Source: Rhizomucor pusillus (lineage: Eukaryota > Mucoromycota > Mucoromycetes > Mucorales > Lichtheimiaceae). From it: a stretch of 64,000 bases of DNA. This document shows positions 1 through 10,738 of the stretch, piece after piece. The notes under the pieces are model-generated. The model searched no databases. It saw only the letters and a list, made by a program, of their open reading frames with translations, and had not been told where the DNA came from. The stretch lies in NCBI GenBank assembly GCA_900175165.2, contig FWWN02000565.1:1-64000 (forward strand), written 5' to 3'. The translations under genes were made by a program, and so were the position numbers. Positions within the stretch are counted from its first letter, which is position 1, and every line of letters begins with the position of its first letter.

Positions 1-124
1 TCCTGTGAGTTAGCGTACGTCTAAAAAGAGAATATCAGCGTGTTGCTCACCAGGCACAGAGGCCGGAAGGGTAGCCCGGAGGCTGCATGACTACGTCGAC
101 AAGGGCTTCCTGCTCAGCGTTTAG
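1..124 (+). CDS. 3' end of an unrecognised gene (partial)
   Basis: This is the last part of a gene that begins left of the window. I read bases 1-4 as the end of an exon, a 49-base intron at 5-53 (GTGAGT donor, CTCACCAG acceptor), and a final exon 54-124 ending in TAG at 122-124. The final exon codes for about 23 residues, TEAGRVARRLHDYVDKGFLL then SV, which looks like a real charged C-terminus and not random sequence. It is too short to name. The frame across the intron is an inference from phase only. Confidence 0.45.
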
Positions 125-1010
125 AAATTGTTCTTGCATGTATTGTCCAAAAATGAGAAAGATAAGACTTCATGGTAGCTGTCAGAAAGAGTTAAGTTAT
201 ATATGATTGTTTCCAGTGACTATCAAAAAAATGCATATATACACGCCGTGGAGAACCTGAAGAACTAGCTCACTACATGGATCAAGGAATACAGAGTGTA
301 AGGATGAATGCCCATTGACTGATCACTTCTCTTCTCGTGATATCGTATGTATGCAATCATCGCTTCTCATGTGTCCTATCTTTCCATGTTGATGCATAAC
401 AGCTGTATACTTTGTTTGGGTCTCTGCGCTTGCAAGGAGATACCGATGCATACAACTATTAAGTATGATGGTCTCCGTAATGCAATAAGGTCGTTTGGTT
501 GAATTTGGTCGAATACTTTAANNGTGAAAATCGTAAGCATTTGCATATCATCATTCTCATTTGCTGTAATCAGATGGTATGGGCTTTTCTAGACTTCCAG
601 GATTTTAGAACATTTTGTCACCTGTTTTTGTATTGTTATTTTAATATCATTGTGACTGATAAATTGTCACGTATTTCTTTGATAAAAGGTATCAGGAGAC
701 CATGCAGTCAAACAATGCCGTCACCAAAATGTCCCAAATGTGAATAAATATTCTATCGACTGGAATACAATGAAGCAAAAGATCCCCTGTTACGTTGCCG
801 ATCTGGCACATTCTCGTGATGTTAAATAAATCGATAAAATGTGCAATTTTACTTTGTGGATTAATGCGCCAACAATTTTTGAAAAAGCTGTAGTTCATTT
901 CCTCTGCTTTTGCCGCGACGTCAGGGCGGACTTTGAAAAAGAGAATAAACAGCCAGGCGAGGGATGCTTGTTGTCAAGATACCAGTCCACCTCCCCACTC
1001 TTACACAACA
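125..1010. other. intergenic region, includes two undetermined bases
   Basis: No gene, RNA or repeat is recognised here. Two N bases stand at 522-523. The right part is presumably the promoter and 5' leader of the complex I gene that begins at 1011. An open frame runs from 839 into that gene, but its upstream part has no targeting-peptide character and includes an intron. Confidence 0.6.
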
Positions 1011-1953
<943 letters not shown>

Positions 1954-2230
1954 AGGCGAATATGAAAAAGTTGTAATGCTAGAAACAAAACAAGGAGAAA
2001 ATTGTCTAGTTTTCTCGAATACAACAGAAAACATTGCTTTGTTTATCTAATAGAAGGTGGATATTACTTCAATGAATCTTTGCTTGCGAGAGAGAACTTT
2101 GTTGTTGGCAATACATCACGTCGTCGCTGTTATCTGAAGGAGGAGCACGCTGTGCAACAGAAGAAGCCCAGCAGCAGGCGCCCAATTTTTGTAAAGAGCG
2201 TTGTCCAAGCAAGTTCCATACCCTGGCATC

Positions 2231-4608
2231 ATGAAACTAGGGCGGATCGGCAGGGAGTTCGCATTATTCCTAATTGGAGCATGCCTTGCTGTTCTAGTGT
2301 CTGCAGACGAACACAGCCATGTGGTACGCATTCTGTGGATACAAAGGAATAAGCGATTGTTAATGTTTTGTGCCTGCATAGTACGAGCGTGGCGAAGAAG
2401 TGGTCGTATGGATGAATACAGTCGGCCCACGGAATAACAGGCAAGAAACTTACCCTTACTACCACCTGCCTTTCTGTGCCGGCACAAGTGCTGTTGAACA
2501 TCACCATGAGACTTTGGGCGAGGCTCTTCAGGGCATGGATCTTATCAACTCTGGCATCCCGATACGCTACCTCGGTATATAAAGATTCAACACACAAATT
2601 ACTGTTGCACGTATATCTAATACGGGATAACATTTAGAACCGGTGGATATCCAGTTGATATGCAGCACGGTTTTTGGACCAGAGGACATTCGTGTGATGA
2701 GATACGCAGTAGACAACGATTACTGGTACACGATGTTTGTCGGTTAGTCGGCAACAAACGTTGTGGGAAAGAATGCGACAGCGAGACTGACAGGAATTTA
2801 CATCCTGCAGATGACTTACCTATCAACAACCCTGTTGGCGAGAAACCCGAAGACGTTGGCAACCAAGAGGACCCCAATTCACGGATGGAGCGCTTGTATA
2901 TCTATACCCACAAGAAGTTTGTCATTGAATACAACGAAGACAGGGTAAATATTCAATGTCGTTCAGACCAGAAGACTGTTCGCAGCCAGGCTGAGAAAAT
3001 ATATGTTTAGATAATTTCAGTGGTGGTGCAATATGGCAACCCGGTCGAGCTTGATCCTAGACAGCAAAGTTTGCAAGTGGATTTCACTTATGCTGTAGAA
3101 TGGAAACCTACCACTATTCCGTTTGAAAACAGATTCGAGAGGTTGTTGGAGACTGATTTCTTTGGACACAAGGTGCATTGGTTGTCTATCTGCAGTTCCT
3201 TTATGATGGTGCTCTTCTTGACAGGTCTTGTCTCTGTCATCTTGCTGCGTACCATTAAAAGAGATTATGCACGCTACGGTCGAGAAGAGGATGTTCCAGA
3301 CTTTGCAAGTATTCCAATGATCTGGATAAGTATATCATGCTCTCTAATTGTACTTATGTGCAATAGGATCGAGACTTGGGCGACGAGTATGGCTGGAAAC
3401 AAGTGCACGGAGATGTATTCCGCCAGCCTCCTAGGCTCATGCTAATGTCTGCGTTGCTTGGCACCGGCAGTCAACTTATTATTCTCGCAGCAGTCGTCAT
3501 TTTATACACCATTATTGGCGACCTGTATGCCGAGCGTGCAACCATCTTGACTGCAACCATCTTCTTGTACGCGCTCACTTCAGGCGTTGCAGGGTACACC
3601 AGTGCACGATACTATGTCAACTATGGCGGCAAAGATTGGGTGCGAAACGTCCTATTGACTGCAAGCATCTGGCCGGGTGCGTTGGTCCTTATTGGAGGCT
3701 ACGTCAATAGCGTTGCCATTTACTACTCTAGTTCCCGCGCTATTGCGTTCCCGATCATGGTAAGTATTTTCTTTGCTTTTCCTTTCCTGAGCATCGATGT
3801 GATGTACTAATAGATCGTCCTCGATAAATGTATAGCTTGCAATGCTGGCAATTTGGCTCTTCCTATGCTTCCCGCTGACATTGCTCGGTGCCATCGTAGG
3901 CAGAAACTGGGGATCTAAGCCTGATTTTCCCTGCCGCGTAAACCCGATTCCACGGCCTATACCCGAGAAAGTCTGGTATGCTGAGCCCTTGGTGATCATT
4001 GCAGCTGGCGGTGTCCTGCCCTTTGCATCCATCTTTATCGAAATTTACTTTGTCTTCACGTCGTTCTGGACATATAAGATTTACTATGTCTACGGCTTCA
4101 TGTTCCTCGTATTCATCATTCTGCTGATCGTCAGCGCGTGTGTCGCTATTGTTAGTACCTATTTCCTCCTAAACTCGGAAGATCATCGATGGTAAGGCTT
4201 ATAAATATTGTTATTAGATGTCTTAAATCGACTGACAAGACATCTTCCAGGCACTGGTTGAGTTTCATGACCTGCGCATCCACATCAGCTTACGTGTATC
4301 TCTACTCAATCTATTACTTCTTTGCAAACACAAAGTAAGTTCGTCTGTCTATTTCCCAAGAGATATGCAATATCATAACGCCTACTTTCATCCGCGATAG
4401 GATGACAGGTCTTTTCCAAACAAGTTTCTACTTTGGCTACACTGCCCTGTTGTCGCTGGGAATGTTCTGTATGCTAGGTAAGCTCTGGATTTAAGCAACA
4501 TGTTTGCCCACCAAACAATCCTTAACTAAATGTGGTGCAGGTTTCGTGGGCCACACTGCTGCCAACCTCTTTGTACGCAAGATTTACCAGAATGTAAAAA
4601 TCGATTAA
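2231..4608 (+). CDS. TM9SF3: TM9SF3-like nonaspanin (EMP70 family)
   Basis: Ten exons: 2231-2323, 2382-2574, 2638-2742, 2811-2944, 3011-3304, 3367-3759, 3836-4191, 4251-4334, 4401-4477, 4541-4608; 598 residues, close to the animal protein. Nonaspanins are Golgi/endosome membrane proteins that act in membrane-protein sorting. Visible parts are an N-terminal signal segment ([15 protein letters not shown]), a large lumenal domain, then nine hydrophobic segments from about residue 270. The stretch [18 protein letters not shown] after the first segment and the C-terminus IYQNVKID are family hallmarks; the KxD ending is a known COPI/Golgi-retention signal. The intron at 3305-3366 starts with GC (TTT|GCAAGT): only this join restores the conserved reading. 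Exon 5 uses the acceptor at 3010, ten bases before a second AG that would break the frame. Confidence 0.95.
3305..3366 (+). other. GC-AG intron in TM9SF3-like gene
   Basis: The donor is TTT|GCAAGT and the acceptor CAATAG|GAT. Splicing joins EEDVPDF to [10 protein letters not shown], the conserved family sequence. Nearby GT donors give the wrong phase. Confidence 0.85.
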
Positions 4609-4695
4609 CGTTGTGCACATATACTTTTAAATCATTTATGTTTCTCTCTTTCAATAAACTGATATTGATTAAAGCAGAATAAAATCAGAAGCTTC

Positions 4696-6862
4696 TTAAT
4701 CGATTTCTTCCATCTTTGATTCGGCTGCTGCTGCTGCAGAAGTCTCTTCGGCAGCAGCACTTGTTTGATCTGTGGCCATCGGCTCAGATTCAGGCTCGTC
4801 TTCGATGGACAATCCAAGCTTGACCATGCGGTAGATTCGGCTTGCAAAGTCAGATGGGTCATCCAAAGAGAATCCTGAAGTCAAGAGCGCAGTCTCATAC
4901 AACAACTGTGTCAAGTCCTTGATGGTGCGATCGCCGCTATCTTCCTCAAATTTCTTTTTAAGCGCCTTGATAATTCCATGGTTGGGATTCAACTCGAGTG
5001 TTTTCTTAGAGGCCATGTAAGACGACATGGTAGTGTCTCGCAAAGCCTGGGCCTTCATGATACGTTCCATATTCGCAGACCAGCCAAATTGACCTGTCGT
5101 AAGGACGCACGGAGAACTCGTCAGGATATCAGACACAATGACCTTCTCGACCTTGTCTCCGAGAATTTCCTTGATCGCCTTTGTTAGTGGCTCCAGAGCC
5201 TTCTTTTCCTCCTCGAGCCGCTTCTTCTCTTCTTCATCCTCTTCTAATTCAACGCCTTCTTTGGTGATACAGACCAATTTCTTATCCTCGTATTCACGAA
5301 GCCGCGAAATGCAATACTCGTCGATGGGATCAGTCATCAAGAGCACCTCAAATCCACGTTTCTTGAAGCCTTCCAAGAAGGGCGAGTTTTCAACCGAGGA
5401 ACGCGATTCGCCTGTGATGTAATAGATATTCTTTTGCTTCTCGGGCATCCGTGTCACATAGTCCTTGAACGAGGTCATTTCGTCGCCAGACTTGGTCGAA
5501 TAGTACCGCAAAAGGTCGGCCAACTTGGCACGGTTCTGCGTATCCTCGTGGATACCCAACTTTATATTTTTGGAGAAGGCTTCGTAGAACTTGTTAAAAT
5601 TCTCTTTATCTTCTGCGATTTCGCCAAACATTTCAAGGCACTTGCGGACCAAGTTTTTGCGAATCACTTTCAATATCTTGTTCTGCTGAAGCATTTCACG
5701 CGAAATATTGAGTGGCAGGTCTTCCGAGTCGACAACGCCCTTGATAAAGTTGAGCCATTCCGGAATCAACTCCTCGCAGTCGTCTGTAATAAAGACGCGG
5801 CGGACATACAGCTTGATGTTGTTGCGTTTCTTCTTGGTCTCAAACAAGTCAAAAGGTGCGCGCTTCGGGACGTAGAGGATGGCACGGAATTCGAGCTGGC
5901 CTTCAACGGAGAAGTGCTTGACAGCCAAGTGATCTTCCCAGTCGTTAGTAAGCGCCTTGTAGAACTGTGCATACTCCTCTGGCTTGACATCTTCGGGGTT
6001 GCGAGTCCAGAGCGGTTTGGTCTTGTTTAACTCTTCAGTATCGATGATAGTCTCTTTAATCTTTTTCTTCTTTTTTTCCTTGCCTTCGCCTTCTTCATCC
6101 ACTTCTTCAATCTTTGGCTTTTCTTCCTTGGCTTCTTCCTCTTCATCGGGAACTTCCTTTTCGACCTCTTTTTCGGTCACGAGTTGGATAGGATAAGAAA
6201 TGAATTCCGAGTGTTTCTTGACAACGTCCTTGATACGCTTCTCGTCAAGGTATTCAAGCTGATCCTCCTTCAAGAACAAACGAAGCTCGGTGCCACGTCC
6301 GAGACGCTCGTTCACTTCATCGCGAGTGATTGTAAAGTGGCCACCGGCTGCACTTTCCCAGATATACTGCTCGTCGTCGTTGTGCTTTGTGATCACTTGG
6401 ACCTTTTCGGCCACGAGATACGCAGAATAGAAACCGACACCAAATTGACCGATCATGGAGATATCAGCTCCTGCCGAGAGCGCTTCCATGAATGCCTTGG
6501 TGCCAGACTTGGCAATGGTACCGAGGTTGTTGACCAAGTCGGCTTTGGTCATGCCAACCCCCGTGTCACGAATGCTAAGAATATTGTTCTTCTTGTCCGG
6601 AGTGATTCGGATATAGAGCATCTTCTCTGTATCCAGAACGGACGGCTCCGTGAGCGACTGGTAACGAATCTTGTCAAGTGCATCTGACGCGTTGGAAATC
6701 AGTTCACGTAAAAATATTTCCTAAATTATGCGTTGTAGATATAGTTTCACACAGATTCCTGCGCTGCATTTGTCTTGCCTTGTTTGAATAGAAGGTGTTG
6801 ATGATGAGACTCATCAACTGAGAAATCTCGGCTTGGAACGAAAACGTCTCAGTTTCGACCAT
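4696..6862 (-). CDS. HSP90: Cytosolic HSP90 chaperone
   Basis: Two exons: 6862-6779 and 6720-4696; 702 residues. HSP90 is the ATP-driven dimeric chaperone for kinases, receptors and other client proteins. The N-terminal GHKL ATPase region is clear ([46 protein letters not shown]), followed by a Glu/Lys-rich linker near residues 215-255, the middle domain ([23 protein letters not shown]) and the dimerisation domain. The intron at 6721-6778 has a GC donor (AAG|GCAAGA) and splits YSNK from EIFLREL; no usable GT lies nearby. The C-terminus reads MEEID, not the usual MEEVD that TPR co-chaperones bind. The start lies 165 bases from the stop of the next gene on the same strand, so the promoter is short; I saw no clear heat-shock element there. 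Confidence 0.97.
6721..6778 (-). other. GC-AG intron in HSP90
   Basis: On the coding strand the donor is AACAAG|GCAAGA and the acceptor AATTTAG|GAA. It is the only intron of the gene and splits the conserved YSNK-EIFLREL motif exactly. Confidence 0.88.
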
Positions 6863-7027
6863 TGTGAATGCGTGCGTGAGAAACGGATAGAGTGAGGGGA
6901 AAGAGAGAGGAAGAAACGGGAAGAAGCAAAAATGTCGTTTATGCAGGGGATTCAATTTTGAGTCTTATTCATGCAGCGGACAAACAAACAAATGACGACT
7001 TGAGATATTTTACAAAAGCGTTGACTA

Positions 7028-8564
7028 TTACTCTAAAGTTTCAAGATAATCACGAAACATATCCTCTCTATGAGTTTTGGATTCAATGTCGTGATACCGT
7101 TTATCCTTTTCCAGGATGACCTTGGCATCTCTCCACCGCATACCCGGTCGAATTTCCTTGGTTTCTCTCAAGAGATCCTTGTATGCGTCCTCTTTACTCT
7201 TTTTGCCGCCACCCTTCTCGGCATTTTTCCTCAGTTCTTTCACGTAATCCTTGAATATAGATTCTCGTACTCGGGACTCTCGGATCGCCTTGAATCGTTT
7301 ATCGTTCTTTGCCTTGCGTCTAAAGTCGTCCCAGTACATTTTCGCGTTTGCAATTTCCTTGACCAGATCCAGGTATTCCTCTTCTGGATCCTGCGTCGCA
7401 TCGAGACAGTTGTGAGATATTCCTGACCGACCAATTTCTGTAGAATTTATAGTTCTATACATACCTTTGCCTTCGGCTTGTTCGCCTTTTGTTGTTCTGC
7501 TAGTACGCGGCAGAAATTGTTGAATAGATTTTTCCGTTTGCTATGTGGCTCAACCACTATAGCAAGTTAAAGATCAGGCTCTAGTTAACTGATAGACCCG
7601 ATACTTACATGAGTATCTAGGATCGTTGATAAATTTGGGTAACTCTCTCTCCCACGTCGAGAATGGAGAAATATTCTTTTCTGATAGCATTTGCTGTTTA
7701 CCGCTGGTCAGCGTTATATGATCTTGTCTCTTTGATTTACCATGTACTTGCCGTAAACTTTTCGATGCGCTCCTCGTTTGACATTTGATCTTGTCCAGAA
7801 GATGGTTGTTGCTGTGACTTTTCTTCCGGAGCTTCCGTTGCGGTAGCCTTTTCCTCCTCTTCTTTCTTTGGTTCTTCGACCGGCAATCCCAGCGCTGCTG
7901 CCTCTTCCGGGTCCATATTTTGCAATTGCCACATGATATCTTCCTCGGTCATTCTAATTTGCTTCAGTTAGCGTCTACCTTTATTTATGATATGCATTTT
8001 TACTTACTCGGTGCCTGCTTGCGGTTCCTCTTCCTCTTCTTGTTCAGACTTTTGACGCTTGACATCTTGCGGCTCTTCTGCCTTTTCATCCTCCAATTTT
8101 CGCTTTTTGGATGCTTCCTCCTGCTCCTTCATTCCCTTGACAGCATCCTCAATTTCCGCTGGGATCTCCCACACAGAGGTCTTGGTTTCCTTGTGGAAAT
8201 AGAATTCTAATCCATCAGGAGTGCGCACTAGCAGCCAGTCGGTTCCAGGGATCGGTATTCTACGAAAAATAAAAATTGTTGGATACACAGATCAACGATT
8301 ATCCGAGTGAATAACGGATCTCAAATAAACTTACTTTTCCTTCTTTTTCTTTTTTGGTTTTTCAGTTGTAGTGGGAGGTGGTGGTGGTGCCGTAGCAGAT
8401 GTGGGAGGAGGTTGTGGTGGGTGCACTGGTACGATCGGGCGCTCCCACTGCGTGACTCCAGTGTAGGTATTGTAGTAGTAATATACGCCTGCTGTCTGTG
8501 ATTCCAGGGCTACCCACCCGGGAGGTAGCATTTGCACCGCGTTCGAGCTGTTGGGATCACTCAT
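7028..8564 (-). CDS. WW/FF-domain pre-mRNA processing protein (TCERG1/Urn1-like)
   Basis: Six exons: 8564-8335, 8259-8008, 7953-7752, 7693-7609, 7556-7465, 7390-7028; 407 residues. Proteins with this layout link RNA polymerase II to the spliceosome: WW domains bind proline-rich splicing factors and FF domains bind phosphorylated polymerase tails. Here WW1 lies at about 13-45 (LPPGWVALESQTAGVYYYYN), followed by a Pro-rich stretch; WW2 lies at about 80-112 (GTDWLLVRTPDGLEFYFHKE). An acidic/Lys-rich linker with likely nuclear signals follows, then three FF repeats at about 225-405. It is shorter than animal TCERG1 (fewer WW and FF) and nearer Urn1 in size. The third intron (7694-7751) is GC-AG. 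The gene is divergent from PSMB3, 143 bases apart. The start is the first ATG; a TTG eight codons upstream is ignored. Confidence 0.85.
7694..7751 (-). other. GC-AG intron in WW/FF gene
   Basis: On the coding strand the donor is TTTACG|GCAAGT and the acceptor AAACAG|CAA. The join gives IEKFTQMLSEKNISPFSTWE, the start of FF repeat 1. The nearby GT sites are out of phase. Confidence 0.8.
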
Positions 8565-8707
8565 GAATATTGACGATCTTTGGTTCAAGAAGCCGCCACA
8601 AAGGGAAACTGGAATTGAAACAGCGGGCGGGATTTAAGTGCAGAGAAAGAACGCGTAATGGTCAGGCACTTTATCCTCCTCGTCGACGAGAATATATTCA
8701 CACTAAC
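8565..8707. promoter_or_regulatory. shared divergent promoter, WW/FF gene and PSMB3
   Basis: Only 143 bases separate the two divergent start codons, so both genes must draw their core promoters and leaders from this segment. It contains the GC-rich block GAAACAGCGGGCGGG near 8616-8630. I do not recognise a fungal proteasome control element in it. Confidence 0.55.
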
Positions 8708-9560
8708 ATGGTAAATAGTACTATAATATTATCAATGTAACAGTATACTAAATTCATGAATGCAGAGTATTATGCAATATAACGGCGGCTCTGTGGTAGC
8801 CATGGTGGGAAAGAACTGCGTCGCCATTGCAGCCGACAAGCGACTCGGCCAACAGTTCATGACAGTCTCTACCGAATTCCAGAAGATCTTTCAAGGCACT
8901 GAAAAGACCTTTATCGGTTTACCGGGACTTGCCACAGACGTCTTGACACTGTACGTTTAACAACATTGCAGCTTTTATTGCGGCATTCAAACGCTGACTG
9001 ACGACTTTAAACTTAGAGCTGAACGTTTCCGATTCAAAATCAACATGTACAAGATGCGAGAAGAGCGAGATATAGAACCAAAGACGCTGGCACACATGGT
9101 ATCCTCGACACTTTACGAGCGGCGGTAGGGATATAACAATACGTATGTTTTAATTTGGCAACTAACGCGCGTTTGCAGGTTTGGACCATACTTTGTGGAA
9201 CCAGTGATTGCCGGCCTTGACAAGAAGAACCAACCATTCATATGCTCGATGGATCTTATTGGATGTATCAACTTTGCCAAAGACTTTGTTGTAAGTGGTA
9301 CTGCAGGACCTAACCTTTACGGCATGTGCGAGTCACTGTGGGAGCCGGATCTCGAGCCAGAGGATCTCTTTGAAACCATATCACAGGCGCTGCTTAATGC
9401 GCAGGACAGAGATGCTTTATCTGGATGGGGCGCAGTTGTACACGTCATGTATGTTTTTGCATATATATATTCCTCTCTCTTTAAGCATGCACGCTAACAA
9501 CCTGCTTGCAGAACCCCCGACAAGATCATCACTCGAACACTCAAAGGACGACAGGATTAA
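8708..9560 (+). CDS. PSMB3: 20S proteasome subunit beta-3
   Basis: Five exons: 8708-8710, 8766-8950, 9017-9124, 9179-9448, 9512-9560; 204 residues, the family length. This is a non-catalytic beta subunit of the 20S core; it begins [20 protein letters not shown] and lacks the N-terminal catalytic Thr. Conserved blocks include [33 protein letters not shown] [12 protein letters not shown] and [10 protein letters not shown] at the end. The first coding exon is the ATG alone: the intron 8711-8765 (GTAAAT donor) opens directly after it, and the next exon starts with the codon for Ser2. The family's usual MSI start supports this. An in-frame ATG at 8772 would drop three residues and is less likely. 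Confidence 0.95.
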
Positions 9561-9886
9561 GGGAAAAATGTTATTCATTGATACCGAAGACAGTATGCAA
9601 GAATGAAATGTTGGAAAGAAAAAAGAAATGCTACGCTTTTTTATTTTGGAGAATTTTCATTACTTGGCGACGACTTGTCCAGATGGCGTCACGGCGACGG
9701 CGACGAAATGCCCGTCATTCCTCTGCCGTCCTCTATTGGATTGAGAGACTATTGGGCCGCAAAAATGTTGCTGATGTGTGGTGATCGCATTAGAGGAGGA
9801 TTTCTTTTATTTACAAAACTTGCATGTGTGTGTGTGTGTATGTGTGTGAGGATGACCATTTGGGGGTGGGTGAGTGGTGGGACTCA
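9561..9886. other. convergent 3' region with (TG)n tract
   Basis: This lies between the PSMB3 stop and the stop of the minus-strand orphan. It contains a TG-rich microsatellite at 9825-9849. Open frames across it have no recognised content. Confidence 0.6.
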
Positions 9887-10462
9887 TCAGGATGTCCCGC
9901 TGATTTGCTCACAGGGTATCACATCAAAATCAGCCTGGGGTGGGGAAGACGGGCGTTTGGGTGTCATGGAGCTAGTGAAAACTTTGGGCGGATCGGTGTC
10001 AAAACGTACTACAGATTGGCGCTGCTTTTTTGTACAAGAAAACGGTAATGATGAGTTTGTGGGCGTGGGGACGGGTGTGTCTGGAGATGCAGGTGGTGTC
10101 TGTGGTGATTTTACAAGGATGCTTGTCGGTTGAAAAGATCGACGTGCCACAATCTCGGGTGCTTCTCGCAGCATCGTTTCATACTCCTCTCGTTCCCTTC
10201 GTTCATTCTCTTGGATGATCGATTGTAGGATTTGGAAGCAGTCTCGCCGTCTGTCAGGATGCCCATATTTCCGTCTCGTCGGTTTCGGCACAGTGGCCGG
10301 TGGTGGTTGCGTCGACGATGTAGTTGAACTGCGCCTCCTGTTCCAGGATGGTGGTGATGTTGTTTGCAGAGATGATGATGTGTCTAGGATAGCGTAGCTT
10401 GCGTTTCGATTGATTATTGCTGGAGTTGACGTTGATGTGTTGATTGTGAGTGTTGAAGACAT
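9887..10462 (-). CDS. Hypothetical Ser/Thr/Pro-rich protein, single exon
   Basis: One uninterrupted frame of 191 residues from ATG at 10462. I do not recognise the family. The N-terminal 60 residues and the C-terminal 75 are rich in Ser, Thr and Pro and look disordered. Between them lies a charged, probably helical segment (DRRRDCFQILQSIIQENERR, then EREEYETMLREAPEIVARR) after a basic patch TRRKYGH. A basic Pro/Ser context such as KSPQTPPASP and PKRPSSPP offers many proline-directed phosphorylation sites. It stands alone between PSMB3 (convergent) and the SNF2 gene (same strand, stop at 10739). The open frame extends upstream of the ATG, but without another plausible start. The absence of introns is unusual here. 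Confidence 0.65.
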   Translation of the reverse strand: MSSTLTINTSTSTPAIINRNASYAILDTSSSLQTTSPPSWNRRRSSTTSSTQPPPATVPKPTRRKYGHPDRRRDCFQILQSIIQENERREREEYETMLREAPEIVARRSFQPTSILVKSPQTPPASPDTPVPTPTNSSLPFSCTKKQRQSVVRFDTDPPKVFTSSMTPKRPSSPPQADFDVIPCEQISGTS

Positions 10463-10738
10463 GATATTGTGGAAAAGTGAAAAAAAAGGGGGGTTTAAAG
10501 TTGGTGAAAGCAAAAAAGTGGGGCTCAACGATTTTTTTTTCACTCTTTCCAAGGTGAAACACAGAAAGTCCGCGACGATCCATTTCACCCCCTCCCCCAA
10601 AAGGACACACATTAAAGGTGAATCGCAATACCAGGAAACATAAAAAATTTTTACCACGTTTAGGGTTTACTTTTTGTAACTAGCTGCAAAAAGGCGACGT
10701 ATATTTGGGAAAGAAAAAGCTATTTACATGACGACATG

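Noticed and set aside
3367..3445. GT donors within TM9SF3 exon 5/6 in place of the GC donor at 3305
   Set aside because: All in-range GT sites leave the wrong phase or lose the conserved [11 protein letters not shown] block.
5434..6030. A 198-residue plus-strand frame opposite HSP90
   Set aside because: It is an antisense shadow of a conserved coding region with its codon bias; no start context or domain.
9825..9849. (TG)n tract as a functional element
   Set aside because: A simple microsatellite in a 3' region; nothing suggests more.
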